A stretch of DNA of 64,000 nucleotides from Chryseobacterium senegalense (GCA_001403755.1 CYUH01000015.1:722589-786588), one strand, 5' to 3'; counted from the stretch's first letter, positions 25,735 to 34,822 are shown. Numbers and translations: made by a program. Notes: generated from the sequence alone by a model not told the origin.

Positions 25735-27387
25735 ATGAATTATTTTCTTACTTATACCGTTTATGTTCTCATTCTTTCTGTATTAATGGGGATTTCTACA
25801 TGGAAGCTTTTCAAAAAAATGGGTTACAATCCGCTTTTGGCTTTTGTGCCTTTTTATAATTATTTTATCATTCAGAAAGAAACCAAGCACCCGAAATGGT
25901 GGGTTGCGATGGCTTATCTTCCAATCGTGGGACCGATTATGATGACGGTTTTTCATTTATTTTTAATGAAACATTTTGGGAAAACTTCTTTCACCCAGAA
26001 ATTGCTTACCGTAGTTCTTCCTTTTATTTATATGGCTTTTGTGAATTATTCTAAAGATGCAGAAGTTGAAGCAAAGAACGAACTTTATTTAACCGAAGAA
26101 GAAAAAAACGAGAAAAAGAAAGAATCTTTTTTGGGTTCGGTTACGTTCGCCGTGGTTTTCGCAACCATTGTTCATGCATTTATTACGCAGCCCTTTGGCA
26201 TTCCTACCGGATCTATGGAAAGAACACTGCTCGTTGGGGATTTCTTGTTTGTGAATAAATGGAGCTACGGTTACCGAATGCCGATGCGACCTTTATCAAT
26301 TCCGTTTTTGCAGGGAACAATTATGGATACTGGTGAAAAAGGAAACCCCAAAGATGATCCGAAATCCTATGTTGACGCAGTAAAATTACCTTATTCAAGG
26401 ATTTTCCAGTTCAGCAAACCTAAAAAAAACGATATCGTAGTATTCAATTATCCTCAAGATTCTGTTCATACAGCGATTGATAGAAAAGATCCCTATGTAA
26501 AACGTTGCGTTGCTGTTGCTGGAGATGTAATCGAAATGAAAGCGGGAAGGCTTTTCGTGAACGGAAAACCCGAAACAATTTTAGGCGACCAACAAGAGCA
26601 GCATAAATTCATCGCCACTACCGGAAGCCAACTCGATATCCCTGCGTTATACAGACAATATGGTTTTCTTCCCGTGCAGGAAATTCAAACGGAAACTGGT
26701 TACCTTTATGATTTTCAGGGATTAACGGATCAAACCGCCAAAGAAATTAAGCAGCTGCCACAAATTATCGAATTGAAAGAACATATTTGGCCAAAAGATT
26801 CCGCAGCGGTCGCCTATAAGGTGAATGCCGCAAGAGATGCTTATACCAAAAACATCGATACTACACAATCGATTTTCCCAATCAACAAAAAATGGAACCA
26901 AGACTGGTATGGTCCTTTGAGAATTCCTAAAAAAGGGGATGTGGTCACTTTAAATCAAGAAACCTTACCCGAATATCAGTGGATTATCTCCGAGTACGAA
27001 CACAACAAACTCGAAAACAAAAACGGAAAAATCTTTGTTAATGGGAAAGAAACATCGCAATACACCATTCAGCAAGATTACTATATGATGATTGGTGACA
27101 ACCGCGATGCTTCTTTGGACGCGAGATTTTTCGGTTTCGTTCCCGAAGAAAATATTGTCGGAAGCCCGATGTTTACGTGGATGAGTGTGGAAGGATTGTT
27201 TGCAGATAAAAGTTCATCCTATCAACCAGAAGGTAAAAAAATCCGTTGGGACAGAATGTTCAAAGCGACCAATACCGGTGAAGCCAATAAAACTTCCTAT
27301 TGGTGGGTTGCCGTCATTATTCTTGCCCTGTTTTTCGGTTGGGATTATTTTGCAAAACTTTTCAAGAAGAAAGAAAAGCAAGATTAA
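25735..27387 (+). CDS. lepB: Signal peptidase I, long Bacteroidetes form
   Basis: A 550-residue membrane serine protease that removes export signals. An N-terminal multi-helix part (about 1-110) precedes the catalytic domain. The Ser/Lys dyad is Ser160 in GIPTGSMERTL and Lys256 in YVKRCVAVAGD. A large insert (about 285-430) separates the latter from GDNRDASLDARFFGFV. A last helix lies near the C-terminus (WWVAVIILALFFGW). The long form is normal for flavobacteria. An interspersed palindrome follows the gene. Confidence 0.93.
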   Translation: MNYFLTYTVYVLILSVLMGISTWKLFKKMGYNPLLAFVPFYNYFIIQKETKHPKWWVAMAYLPIVGPIMMTVFHLFLMKHFGKTSFTQKLLTVVLPFIYMAFVNYSKDAEVEAKNELYLTEEEKNEKKKESFLGSVTFAVVFATIVHAFITQPFGIPTGSMERTLLVGDFLFVNKWSYGYRMPMRPLSIPFLQGTIMDTGEKGNPKDDPKSYVDAVKLPYSRIFQFSKPKKNDIVVFNYPQDSVHTAIDRKDPYVKRCVAVAGDVIEMKAGRLFVNGKPETILGDQQEQHKFIATTGSQLDIPALYRQYGFLPVQEIQTETGYLYDFQGLTDQTAKEIKQLPQIIELKEHIWPKDSAAVAYKVNAARDAYTKNIDTTQSIFPINKKWNQDWYGPLRIPKKGDVVTLNQETLPEYQWIISEYEHNKLENKNGKIFVNGKETSQYTIQQDYYMMIGDNRDASLDARFFGFVPEENIVGSPMFTWMSVEGLFADKSSSYQPEGKKIRWDRMFKATNTGEANKTSYWWVAVIILALFFGWDYFAKLFKKKEKQD

Positions 27388-27402
27388 TTCTCTGTCTTTT
27401 TA

Positions 27403-27486
27403 GGAGCTGATTCCCGCTTTCCGCTGTATCTTTTTCTTTTTTCTAAGAAAAAAAGAAAAAGGATGCCGCTGCAATCGGGGCTATTG
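27403..27486. repeat. Interspersed palindromic element, copy B
   Basis: GGAGCTGATTCCCGC is answered by GCCGCTGCAATCGGGGCTA, around an A/T-rich inner hairpin (CTTTTTCTTTTTTCT against AAGAAAAAAAGAAAAAG). The layout matches the element after the GSCFA gene, with the same CCCGCTTT beginning. It probably belongs to a repeat family common in flavobacterial genomes. Confidence 0.55.
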
Positions 27487-27518
27487 GTTTCGTTAACCTA
27501 TTTTATCTACGATCCGGA

Positions 27519-28130
27519 ATGAAAGTTTTATTGCCCTTATTTTACCTACCACCCATTTCTTGGTTTTCTGTCTTTTTGCGGCAAGATGCGGATGTTACGC
27601 TCGAGCAATTAGAAAATTTTCCCAAGCAAACCTACCGAAACCGAGCCGTAATTTACGGAGCAAACGGAAAATTGGCGTTGATTATTCCGGTATCGCACAA
27701 CGGAAAAAAAACCATCAACGAAATCGAAGTTTCGCAAAAAGAAAATTGGCAAAAACTGCATTGGAAATCCATTAGGAATGCTTACCAAGGCTCTCCTTAT
27801 TTCGAGTTTTATGAAGATCAACTAGCGCAGATTTTCACTTTTGAAACGCAGTCTTTATTTCAATTTAATTTGAATGCGCTTCAAATTATCCAAAAAATTC
27901 TTAAAACAGAAAAGGCATATTCTTTGAATAAAGAGTTTACGAAAACTCCGGCTGAGGCGGATTTTAGAAATCAGTTTTCTGCCAAAAAAGAATCGGAATT
28001 TGAAATGGAAGAATATTATCAAACCTTTTCCGACAAGCATGGCTTCGAAAAAGATCTCTCCATTTTGGATTTGATTTGTAACAAAGGACCGGAAAGTTTG
28101 ACCTATTTAAGAAATGTTCAGTCAAAATAA
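27519..28130 (+). CDS. WbqC-like protein
   Basis: A 203-residue protein of the WbqC family. The N-terminal MKVLLPLFYLPPISWFS, EQLENFPKQTYRNRA, and LIIPV with KIRSIRNAYQ-like WKSIRNAYQGSPYF are the family's conserved stretches. WbqC is found near O-antigen and sugar loci and its reaction is unclear. In flavobacteria it commonly sits beside lepB and dapB, as here. The S8 protease gene follows within 10 bp. Confidence 0.88.
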   Translation: MKVLLPLFYLPPISWFSVFLRQDADVTLEQLENFPKQTYRNRAVIYGANGKLALIIPVSHNGKKTINEIEVSQKENWQKLHWKSIRNAYQGSPYFEFYEDQLAQIFTFETQSLFQFNLNALQIIQKILKTEKAYSLNKEFTKTPAEADFRNQFSAKKESEFEMEEYYQTFSDKHGFEKDLSILDLICNKGPESLTYLRNVQSK

Positions 28131-28139
28131 TAGTTACTT

Positions 28140-29843
28140 ATGAAAAGAATTCTTATTGCAGCCTGCTTTTTGACAGGTTTTGCATCTTTTGCGCAAAATA
28201 CCACTGCTTTGGATCCCATGCAGGACAAAGATTTAATGACTTGGTATCATAAAGATTTTTCTTCATCCAATGTATATGGTGTTAATACAGACAATGCTTA
28301 TAAATATTTGGAATCAAAAGGATTGAAACCAAAAACCGTTGTGGTAGGAGTGTTAGACAGCGGTGTAGAAGTGGACCATCCGGGATTGGCGAAAAATATG
28401 TGGAAAAACCCAAGTGAAATTCCAAACAATGGTAAAGATGATGACAATAACGGCTATATCGATGATATCCATGGTTGGAATTTTATTGGCGGTAAAAATG
28501 GTGATATCGACATAGATAATATGGAAGTAACGCGTGTGGTGAAAAAATATCAATCAGTATTTGAAGGCGCAAATTCTTCAGCCAATAAAGCAAATCAAGC
28601 GAAAATGCCGGAAGAATTTGCAATGTACATGAAAGCCAAAGAAATTTTCACCAAAAAAAGCGCTGATGCAAAACAAGGTTACGAAACTTACTCCAGAATT
28701 CAGAAAATGATTCCGAGTATGGTTGCTTTTCTTAATGGTAAAAACCTAACAGCAGAAGTAGTTTCTTCGATAAAACCAACGACTCAGGAACAAGCGATGG
28801 CAGCTTCTATTTTGGGGCAAATTGCTCAGGATCCTGCTGTTAAGGGAAAAACTCCGGCGGAAGTTCAGAAATATTTGGATGATCAAATGAAAGAAGCTTT
28901 GGATTATTATGGTCCACAAGCCACTAAGCAATACAATTTGGATTTCGATCCTAGAGCGGAAATCGTTGGTGATAACTACGATGATTATTCGGAAAGAAAA
29001 TACGGGAACAACCACTACGAAGGTCCTGATGCAAAACATGGAACCCATGTTGCCGGAATTATTGCCGGACTTCCTCAAGGGAAAGAGAGTCAGTACGGTG
29101 TAGGTTATAAAGTGGCAAAAATAATGACCGTAAGAGCAGTCCCGAATGGTGATGAGCGTGATAAAGATGTTGCCAACGCCGTAAGATACGCAGTAGACAA
29201 CGGAGCAAAAATCTTAAATATGAGTTTCGGTAAGCCTGTTTCTCCAGGTAAATCTGCGGTTTGGGATGCCTTCAAATATGCACAAGATAAAGGTGTTTTG
29301 TTGGTAAAAGCAGCTGGAAACGAAAATGAAAACATTGCCGAAAATGTTTATTATCCGACGAATTTTAAAGATATAAACGATGCAAAACCTTTCATTAACA
29401 ACATGATTGTTGTAGGTGCATCAACGAATGATAATGAGTTTTTGAGAGCAGATTTCTCAAATTACAATCAAAAAATGGTGAATGTTTTTGCTCCAGGAGA
29501 TAAGATTTATTCTACCGTTCCGGATGGTAAGTATGAATATTTGCAGGGAACCTCAATGGCTTCACCAGTGGTAGCAGGTGCGGCAGCGGTATTGTTGGCG
29601 TATATGCCGAATTTAAAGCCAGAGCAAATTATAGAATCTTTGGTGAAAACATCTAACAAATCTTCGGTCAATGCCATGATCAACTCCAATACCAATAATA
29701 GATTTGATTTAATTTCTGAAGCGGGTGGAGTTATCGATGTGCGCAAAGCTGCCGAATATGCTTATACCAACTTCTATAAAGCGACTCCTACTAAATCTAC
29801 CGTAGCGAAAAAGCCAATTAAAAAACGTGTGAAAAGTAAATAA
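28140..29843 (+). CDS. Exported S8 subtilisin-like serine protease
   Basis: A 567-residue secreted protease with a signal peptide (about 1-19, FASFAQ). The catalytic triad is Asp73 in VLDSGVEVDH, His300 in KHGTHVAG and Ser472 in GTSMASPVVAG. A long insert of about 200 residues (about 115-290) separates Asp and His, with a DDDNNGYIDD acidic, calcium-like loop. The C-terminus is Lys-rich (KSTVAKKPIKKRVKSK) and lacks a type IX secretion domain, so it may stay periplasmic. A strong terminator follows. Confidence 0.93.
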   Translation: MKRILIAACFLTGFASFAQNTTALDPMQDKDLMTWYHKDFSSSNVYGVNTDNAYKYLESKGLKPKTVVVGVLDSGVEVDHPGLAKNMWKNPSEIPNNGKDDDNNGYIDDIHGWNFIGGKNGDIDIDNMEVTRVVKKYQSVFEGANSSANKANQAKMPEEFAMYMKAKEIFTKKSADAKQGYETYSRIQKMIPSMVAFLNGKNLTAEVVSSIKPTTQEQAMAASILGQIAQDPAVKGKTPAEVQKYLDDQMKEALDYYGPQATKQYNLDFDPRAEIVGDNYDDYSERKYGNNHYEGPDAKHGTHVAGIIAGLPQGKESQYGVGYKVAKIMTVRAVPNGDERDKDVANAVRYAVDNGAKILNMSFGKPVSPGKSAVWDAFKYAQDKGVLLVKAAGNENENIAENVYYPTNFKDINDAKPFINNMIVVGASTNDNEFLRADFSNYNQKMVNVFAPGDKIYSTVPDGKYEYLQGTSMASPVVAGAAAVLLAYMPNLKPEQIIESLVKTSNKSSVNAMINSNTNNRFDLISEAGGVIDVRKAAEYAYTNFYKATPTKSTVAKKPIKKRVKSK

Positions 29844-29860
29844 ATTTTCAGCGCAATAGC

Positions 29861-29888
29861 AAAAAGCCCGATGTTTTTCGGGCTTTTT
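29861..29888 (+). terminator. Terminator after S8 protease
   Basis: AAAAAGCCCG/CGGGCTTTTT with an eight-base loop and T run. Confidence 0.88.
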
Positions 29889-29906
29889 TTATGTGAAATT
29901 TTGAAC

Positions 29907-29923
29907 TTGGCACGGTTTTTTGT
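29907..29923 (+). promoter_or_regulatory. Sigma-54-like promoter before lipocalin-ompA
   Basis: TTGGCACGGTTTTTTGT carries an exact -24 TTGGCACG and a TTTG -12-like end, one base off the ideal spacing to GC. The ATG is 28 bp further on. Confidence 0.5.
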
Positions 29924-29950
29924 TATCTGATTTTAAATAATTTTATTACT

Positions 29951-30430
29951 ATGAAAAATTTACTATTGGCCGGAATCATTGGAGCTGCATTCACAGTTTC
30001 TTGTTCCACAGCAAAAACAGCTCAATCTAATAAAAGCGAATTCCTAAAATTGAAAGGCGACTGGGAAATTACCAGCGTTGATTATAACAAGAATTTCAAA
30101 GTAAAACCTTTCGACGAAGGCGCAGACGCACAATGTTTCGTAGGTAGCCACTGGAGACTCATCCCAAATAACTATAGCGGTTCTTATACTTTGAGTGGTG
30201 GTGGTGCCTGTCCAAGTGTTATCCAACCAATTAGTTTTGAAGTAGTAAATGGGAACGAATTCAAGTTCAAAAAATTATTAGAAGGATCAAAAGCTAAAGC
30301 AGTAACGCAAGGTTATTCTTTAAACTTAATTAGCCAAACTACTGATGGTTTCAGTTTAGAGCAAAACATTCCTTCCAATGGTGAAAATGTAAGAATCGTA
30401 TATAACTTTGCCAGAACAGGCATGAAATAA
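29951..30430 (+). CDS. Lipocalin-like lipoprotein
   Basis: A 159-residue lipoprotein with lipobox TVSC (Cys18). The mature part holds a lipocalin-type start (LKGDWEITSVDY), a beta-rich body and a Cys in AQCFVGSHWRLIPNN and another in GGACP that could pair. Lipocalin domains bind small lipids. The OmpA-like gene follows after 18 bp and shares the promoter, a pairing frequent in flavobacteria. Both act in the envelope. Confidence 0.87.
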   Translation: MKNLLLAGIIGAAFTVSCSTAKTAQSNKSEFLKLKGDWEITSVDYNKNFKVKPFDEGADAQCFVGSHWRLIPNNYSGSYTLSGGGACPSVIQPISFEVVNGNEFKFKKLLEGSKAKAVTQGYSLNLISQTTDGFSLEQNIPSNGENVRIVYNFARTGMK

Positions 30431-30448
30431 CCTTATAAATTTATAATT

Positions 30449-31141
30449 ATGAATTTTTTTAATAAAACAAATATCGCAGCTTTATTTATTTCATCTTCAT
30501 TGATGTTAACAAGCTGTGAATCAGTACAGAACGCAAATAATCAACAAAAAGGAACCGTAATTGGTACCGCTGCAGGTGCAGTAATTGGAGGTGTTTTAGG
30601 GAATAACATCGGTAAAGGCAAAAATGCTCCTGCTGGTGCAGTTCTTGGCGGTATTGTTGGTGGTGTAGCCGGTAATGTTATCGGTAGAAACATGGATAAA
30701 CAAGCCAAAGAAATCAAGGAGACTTTACCAGGTGCTGAAGTAGAAAGAGTGGGTGAAGGAATTAAAGTTACCATGAAAGAAAATATGGTTAATTTCGGGT
30801 TCGATTCTTCTAATTTGACTTCCGCAGCGATGGCAAACCTTGATAAATTGGCTGAAGTGCTAAAAAACAATCCTGATACCAACATCAATATCTACGGACA
30901 CACCGATAGCAAAGGCAGCGATGAGTACAACCTTTCTCTTTCCGATAGAAGAGCGGCAGCTGTGAAAAGCTATTTAGCTTCTAAAGGTATTGCTTCCAGC
31001 AGAATGCTAACTATGGGAGTTGGAGAAAAAGAACCAATCGCAAACAATGATACTGACGCAGGTAGAGCTCAAAACAGAAGAGTGGAGTTCGCAATTACTG
31101 CTAACGAGGAAATGATCAAAGACGCTCAAAACGCTCAATAA
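30449..31141 (+). CDS. OmpA family lipoprotein with glycine zipper
   Basis: A 230-residue envelope protein. A lipoprotein signal ends at lipobox LTSC (Cys23), followed by glycine-zipper repeats (about 35-80, GTAAGAVIGGVLGNNIG and GAVLGGIVGGVAGNVIG) that can insert in membranes, and a C-terminal OmpA domain (about 110-222) with NINIYGHTDSKG, LSLSDRRA and RAQNRRVEF that binds peptidoglycan. It likely tethers the outer membrane to the wall. Co-transcribed with the lipocalin gene. Confidence 0.93.
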   Translation: MNFFNKTNIAALFISSSLMLTSCESVQNANNQQKGTVIGTAAGAVIGGVLGNNIGKGKNAPAGAVLGGIVGGVAGNVIGRNMDKQAKEIKETLPGAEVERVGEGIKVTMKENMVNFGFDSSNLTSAAMANLDKLAEVLKNNPDTNINIYGHTDSKGSDEYNLSLSDRRAAAVKSYLASKGIASSRMLTMGVGEKEPIANNDTDAGRAQNRRVEFAITANEEMIKDAQNAQ

Positions 31142-31168
31142 GACCAAATCGTTTTTATTATATTTAAG

Positions 31169-31190
31169 TCCGCCTAGGCGGATTTTTTTA
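31169..31190 (+). terminator. Terminator after ompA-like gene
   Basis: TCCGCCTAGGCGGA perfect palindrome followed by a seven-T run. Confidence 0.85.
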
Positions 31191-31202
31191 TTTTAAATTC
31201 AC

Positions 31203-31210
31203 TATTTTTG
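31203..31210 (+). promoter_or_regulatory. -7 promoter box of the arabinose-lipid cluster
   Basis: TATTTTTG, 18 bp before the UbiA-type gene's ATG, fits TAnnTTTG; it follows directly after the ompA terminator, so the cluster has its own promoter. Confidence 0.6.
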
Positions 31211-31227
31211 GAATTGATTTTACATTG

Positions 31228-32112
31228 ATGACAAAATATTTAAAACTGCTTCGTGTAGAGCAATGGGTGAAGAACCTTTTTGTTTTCGTACCACTTTTTT
31301 TTTCCGGTAATATTACCAACTTTGATCTCCTGATCAAGAGTTTTTTTGCGTTTTTGGTATTTTCTTTTGCAGCCAGTGCAGTGTATATTCTTAATGATTA
31401 TTCCGACATTGAATCTGATAGAAAACACCCTGAAAAAAGCAAAAGACCTCTTGCTAGTGGAGCTATTTCAAAAAGCAGTGCAATTGTGATTTTTGTTGGA
31501 TTAATCGCGCTTTGTTCAGGTTTGATTTTGTTTGGCGCATCCTATTTTCACCATAATATTTGGAAGTTTGCGAGTATTATTGCCTTCTATTTTTTTATGA
31601 ACATCGCTTATACTTTTAAGCTGAAACATGTCGCCATTATTGATGTTTGCATCATTTCAATTGGCTTTGTATTGAGAGTTTTGGCAGGCGGTTATGCCAC
31701 AGGTATTTTCATTTCCCAATGGGCGATTCTCCTAACATTCGTTCTCGCATTGGTATTAGCGATAGGGAAGAGGCGCGGAGAATTAATCAATGCACAAATT
31801 TCAGGGAAAACAAGAAAAGCATTAGACGGCTACAACGTACAGTTTGCAGATATTGCGCTTTCCATCAGTTGTGCTCTGGCAATTGTGTGTTACCTTATGT
31901 TTACACTTTCTCCGGAGGTTCAGCAGCGTTTTCATCCGAGGGTTTTTTATACGGTGATTTTTGTCGTTTTTGCTTTTTTGCGCTATTTGCAGCAAACATT
32001 GGTGTATAACAAAACAGAATCTCCAACCAAGATTATTTATAAAGACCGCTACATTCAGGTTACGTTGGTTCTATGGATTGCGGCCTTTTTACTTCAAATT
32101 TATTTCAAATAA
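31228..32112 (+). CDS. UbiA-type prenyltransferase, likely decaprenyl-phosphate phosphoribosyltransferase
   Basis: A 294-residue polytopic membrane enzyme with about eight or nine helices. The first Asp motif NDYSDIESDRKHPEKSKRPL matches the phosphoribosyltransferase branch of the UbiA family (mycobacterial Rv3806c-like), which joins PRPP to a polyprenyl phosphate. A second motif, KHVAIIDV, is near residue 135. The next gene, DprE1-like, overlaps its stop (TAATG), so the two are translationally coupled. The DprE context supports this substrate over quinone prenylation. ATG at 31228 is preferred to TTG 31225. Confidence 0.82.
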   Translation: MTKYLKLLRVEQWVKNLFVFVPLFFSGNITNFDLLIKSFFAFLVFSFAASAVYILNDYSDIESDRKHPEKSKRPLASGAISKSSAIVIFVGLIALCSGLILFGASYFHHNIWKFASIIAFYFFMNIAYTFKLKHVAIIDVCIISIGFVLRVLAGGYATGIFISQWAILLTFVLALVLAIGKRRGELINAQISGKTRKALDGYNVQFADIALSISCALAIVCYLMFTLSPEVQQRFHPRVFYTVIFVVFAFLRYLQQTLVYNKTESPTKIIYKDRYIQVTLVLWIAAFLLQIYFK

Positions 32113-33428
32113 TGAAACCAAATTTTACACAAAAAGTTACAAATTGGGGCAATTTTCCAGTGGTGGAAAAAGAAATGAAATCTGAAGATTCTATCCGGAA
32201 AATTAAAGAGTTCGTCCAAAATCACAACGAAATTATCGCTCGCGGAAACGGACGTTGCTATGGTGACGCCTCACTTTCTGAACATATTTTTTCAACTAAA
32301 AGACTCAACAAGTTCATCAGTTTCGATCGGTTGAACGGTGTGATAGAGTGCGAATCCGGAGTTTTGCTTTCGGAGATTCTCGAAGTATGCGTTCCTCAAG
32401 GTTATTTTCTTTATGTAACTCCGGGAACCAAATTTATTTCCGTGGGCGGTGCTATCGCATCGGACGTTCATGGCAAAAATCATCATTTGGAAGGTTGCTT
32501 CTCGGAGTATGTGCTTGAATTTTCTTTATTAAATGAAAAAAATGAAGTGATCACTTGTTCCAGAACTGAAAATTCCGATAAATTCTGGTCAACAATTGGC
32601 GGGATGGGTCTTACAGGAATTATTCTTTCAGCAAAATTTAAACTGAAAAATATTGAAACCGCATACATTCGACAAGAAAGCATAAAAGCCAATGATTTGG
32701 ACGAAATTTTCCGGTTGTTCGACGAAAGTGAATCCTGGACTTACAATGTGGCGTGGATTGATTGCCTACAAAAAGGAAAAAACTTAGGAAAAAGCATTTT
32801 AATGAGAGGCGAACACGCTTTCCGACATGAATTGCCAAAGAAATCGCAACAAAATCCTTTAAGATTAAAAAAGAAAATTAATCCAACCGTACCATTTTAT
32901 TTTCCTGGTTTTGTGCTGAATAAATGGAGCGTAAAGTTGTTCAACTGGTTGTATTTCAATAAACAGCGTAAAAAAGAAGTAAAGGATTTTGTGGATTATG
33001 AATCTTTTTTCTATCCTTTGGATATGGTAAACGATTGGAATAAAATTTACGGAAAAGAAGGTTTTATTCAATATCAAATGGTGATTCCCAAAGAAAACGG
33101 CAAAGAAGGAATGAGAAAAATCCTAGAAACCATCGCCAAAAGCGGCAACGGTTCTTTTCTTGCGGTGCTGAAGCTTTTTGGAAAAAATAATCCTGATGCT
33201 TATAATTCTTTCCCCATGGAAGGTTATACACTGGCTTTGGATTTTAAAGTAAACAAAAATCTCAAAAATCTGGTCGAAAAATTAGATGCGATAGTAGAGG
33301 AAGTTGGTGGCAGAATTTATTTAACCAAAGACAGCATGAGCAAATCCAGCTTAACCAATTATCTACAAAACGTTCAAAACTCCAAATTTGTATCGTTGCA
33401 GCACAAAAGAATCATCAATAATAACTGA
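32112..33428 (+). CDS. DprE1-like FAD oxidase (decaprenylphosphoryl-ribose 2'-oxidase type)
   Basis: A 438-residue FAD-linked oxidoreductase of the VAO/PCMH type. The FAD domain has RGNGRCYGDAS near residue 47, TPGTKFISVGGAIASDVHGKN-type motif near 105 (PGT...GGAIA..VHGKNHH), matching DprE1; the Cys inhibited by benzothiazinones in Mycobacterium cannot be placed with confidence. In the DPA pathway DprE1 oxidises the 2'-OH of polyprenyl-phosphoryl ribose. Start is ATG 32112, overlapping the UbiA stop; a longer in-frame start would overlap UbiA by 40 bp. Confidence 0.82.
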   Translation: MKPNFTQKVTNWGNFPVVEKEMKSEDSIRKIKEFVQNHNEIIARGNGRCYGDASLSEHIFSTKRLNKFISFDRLNGVIECESGVLLSEILEVCVPQGYFLYVTPGTKFISVGGAIASDVHGKNHHLEGCFSEYVLEFSLLNEKNEVITCSRTENSDKFWSTIGGMGLTGIILSAKFKLKNIETAYIRQESIKANDLDEIFRLFDESESWTYNVAWIDCLQKGKNLGKSILMRGEHAFRHELPKKSQQNPLRLKKKINPTVPFYFPGFVLNKWSVKLFNWLYFNKQRKKEVKDFVDYESFFYPLDMVNDWNKIYGKEGFIQYQMVIPKENGKEGMRKILETIAKSGNGSFLAVLKLFGKNNPDAYNSFPMEGYTLALDFKVNKNLKNLVEKLDAIVEEVGGRIYLTKDSMSKSSLTNYLQNVQNSKFVSLQHKRIINNN

Positions 33429-33451
33429 ATCATTTCTACTAATTCTAATTT

Positions 33452-34177
33452 ATGATTATACTCGGAAGCAATTCAGAAGTTGCGCAAGCATTTGTTGAAA
33501 AGGTTTTAGAAGAGGGCGGAAAATATTCGACCATTTATTTGGTGACCTCCAATCGGGAAACTACGGAAAAATTTGCCCGACACCTCGATGTGAAATTTCT
33601 ACAAAATACCGAAATCATCGATTTCGATTTGTTAAAAGAAAATGAATATACCAAGCTGGAACATCTTTCAGCGGATTTGCTTTTTTGCGCGACAGGTTTT
33701 CTGGGAGAAGGAACCGAAGAAAGTTTGTACGACCCGAAAAATACAGCCAATATTGTAGATATCAATTACGCAAAACTGATTCCTTTGCTCAATTTTTTTG
33801 CACAGAAAATGGAGAGGCAACGCTCCGGAACAATGATCGTTCTCTCTTCGGTAGCGGGCGATCGCGGCCGACAAAGCAATTTTATTTATGGAAGTGCAAA
33901 GGCAGGATTATCGGCCTACTTAAGCGGGTTGAGGAATTATATGTTCAATAGAAAAGTTCATGTGATCACCATAAAACCTGGATTTATGGACACCAAAATG
34001 ACGGAAGGTTTACCACTGAATCCCAAACTTACAGCCACGCCAAAACAAGCCGCAGAAGCAATTTATAAAGCGTTTAAGATGAAAAAAAATGTTGCTTATG
34101 TTTTGCCGATTTGGGGATTGATAATGCTGATCATCAGAAATATTCCTGAATTTATTTTTAAAAAACTGAAACTTTAG
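33452..34177 (+). CDS. DprE2-like SDR reductase (2'-keto reductase of DPA pathway)
   Basis: A 241-residue short-chain dehydrogenase. The N-terminus ILGSNSEVAQAF is a variant of the GxxSxIG cofactor loop, as in DprE2; SSVAGDRGRQSNFIYGSAKAG carries the Ser, Tyr and Lys of the catalytic YxxxK site. DprE2 reduces the 2'-keto intermediate to polyprenyl-phosphoryl arabinose. A hydrophobic C-terminal tail (about 219-237) could dock on the membrane. It follows the DprE1-like gene by 23 bp. Confidence 0.83.
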   Translation: MIILGSNSEVAQAFVEKVLEEGGKYSTIYLVTSNRETTEKFARHLDVKFLQNTEIIDFDLLKENEYTKLEHLSADLLFCATGFLGEGTEESLYDPKNTANIVDINYAKLIPLLNFFAQKMERQRSGTMIVLSSVAGDRGRQSNFIYGSAKAGLSAYLSGLRNYMFNRKVHVITIKPGFMDTKMTEGLPLNPKLTATPKQAAEAIYKAFKMKKNVAYVLPIWGLIMLIIRNIPEFIFKKLKL

Positions 34178-34195
34178 AAAACACGATTCCAATTG

Positions 34196-34783
34196 ATGAG
34201 AAAATTATATTGCTTCGACTTCGATGGTACTTTAACCCACAAGGACACTATGTTTCTGTACTTGAAATTTTATAACGCTGCCAAATTCAGAATTCAGTTT
34301 ATCAAACATATTCCGCTATTTGTTTTGCTTAAGTTAAAACTTGCAGATGCCGAAAAAGTGAAGAAAAGCTTTATAGCTTCTATTTTAAAAGGTGAAAGCA
34401 AAAGCAGAATTGAAAAAAAGTCGGAACTTTTTTTTCAGGAATTTTATCCGGAAATTTTTCGGGAAAACGCTTTGGAATTTATTAAAAAAATCGACCGCGA
34501 AATTACTGATTGCTATATCGTTTCTGCTTCTCTTGATATTTGGGTAGCGCCTTTTGCCAAAGAATTCCAAATGAAACTTTTATCCACGCGCGCAGAATTT
34601 CAAGACGATAAATTTACCGGAAATTTCATTGGTAAAAACTGCAATGGAGCTGAGAAAGTAAACCGCATTAAAGAAGCGATCGATGGCAAGAAGTTCGACA
34701 AGATTATCGCTTTTGGCGACACTTCCGGAGATCGAGAAATGCTGGCTTGGGCAAATGAAAGTCATTTTGAATTTTTTCACTAA
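34196..34783 (+). CDS. HAD family phosphatase, candidate DPPR phosphatase
   Basis: A 195-residue HAD-IB hydrolase. Motif I DFDGTLTHKD carries the nucleophile Asp, a cap of mostly helix follows, and AFGDTSGDREML is motif IV; SASLDIW is motif II. HAD-IB enzymes dephosphorylate serine, or act on lipid phosphates. In the DPA pathway the 5'-phosphoryl group must be removed; mycobacteria use a PAP2-type protein. As the fourth gene in this run, this one is a plausible replacement. It follows by 18 bp. ATG 34196 is preferred. Confidence 0.78.
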   Translation: MRKLYCFDFDGTLTHKDTMFLYLKFYNAAKFRIQFIKHIPLFVLLKLKLADAEKVKKSFIASILKGESKSRIEKKSELFFQEFYPEIFRENALEFIKKIDREITDCYIVSASLDIWVAPFAKEFQMKLLSTRAEFQDDKFTGNFIGKNCNGAEKVNRIKEAIDGKKFDKIIAFGDTSGDREMLAWANESHFEFFH

Positions 34784-34822
34784 TTTTAGCTCCCCAAAAT
34801 AACAATAAGAAAGTAAAAGAAA

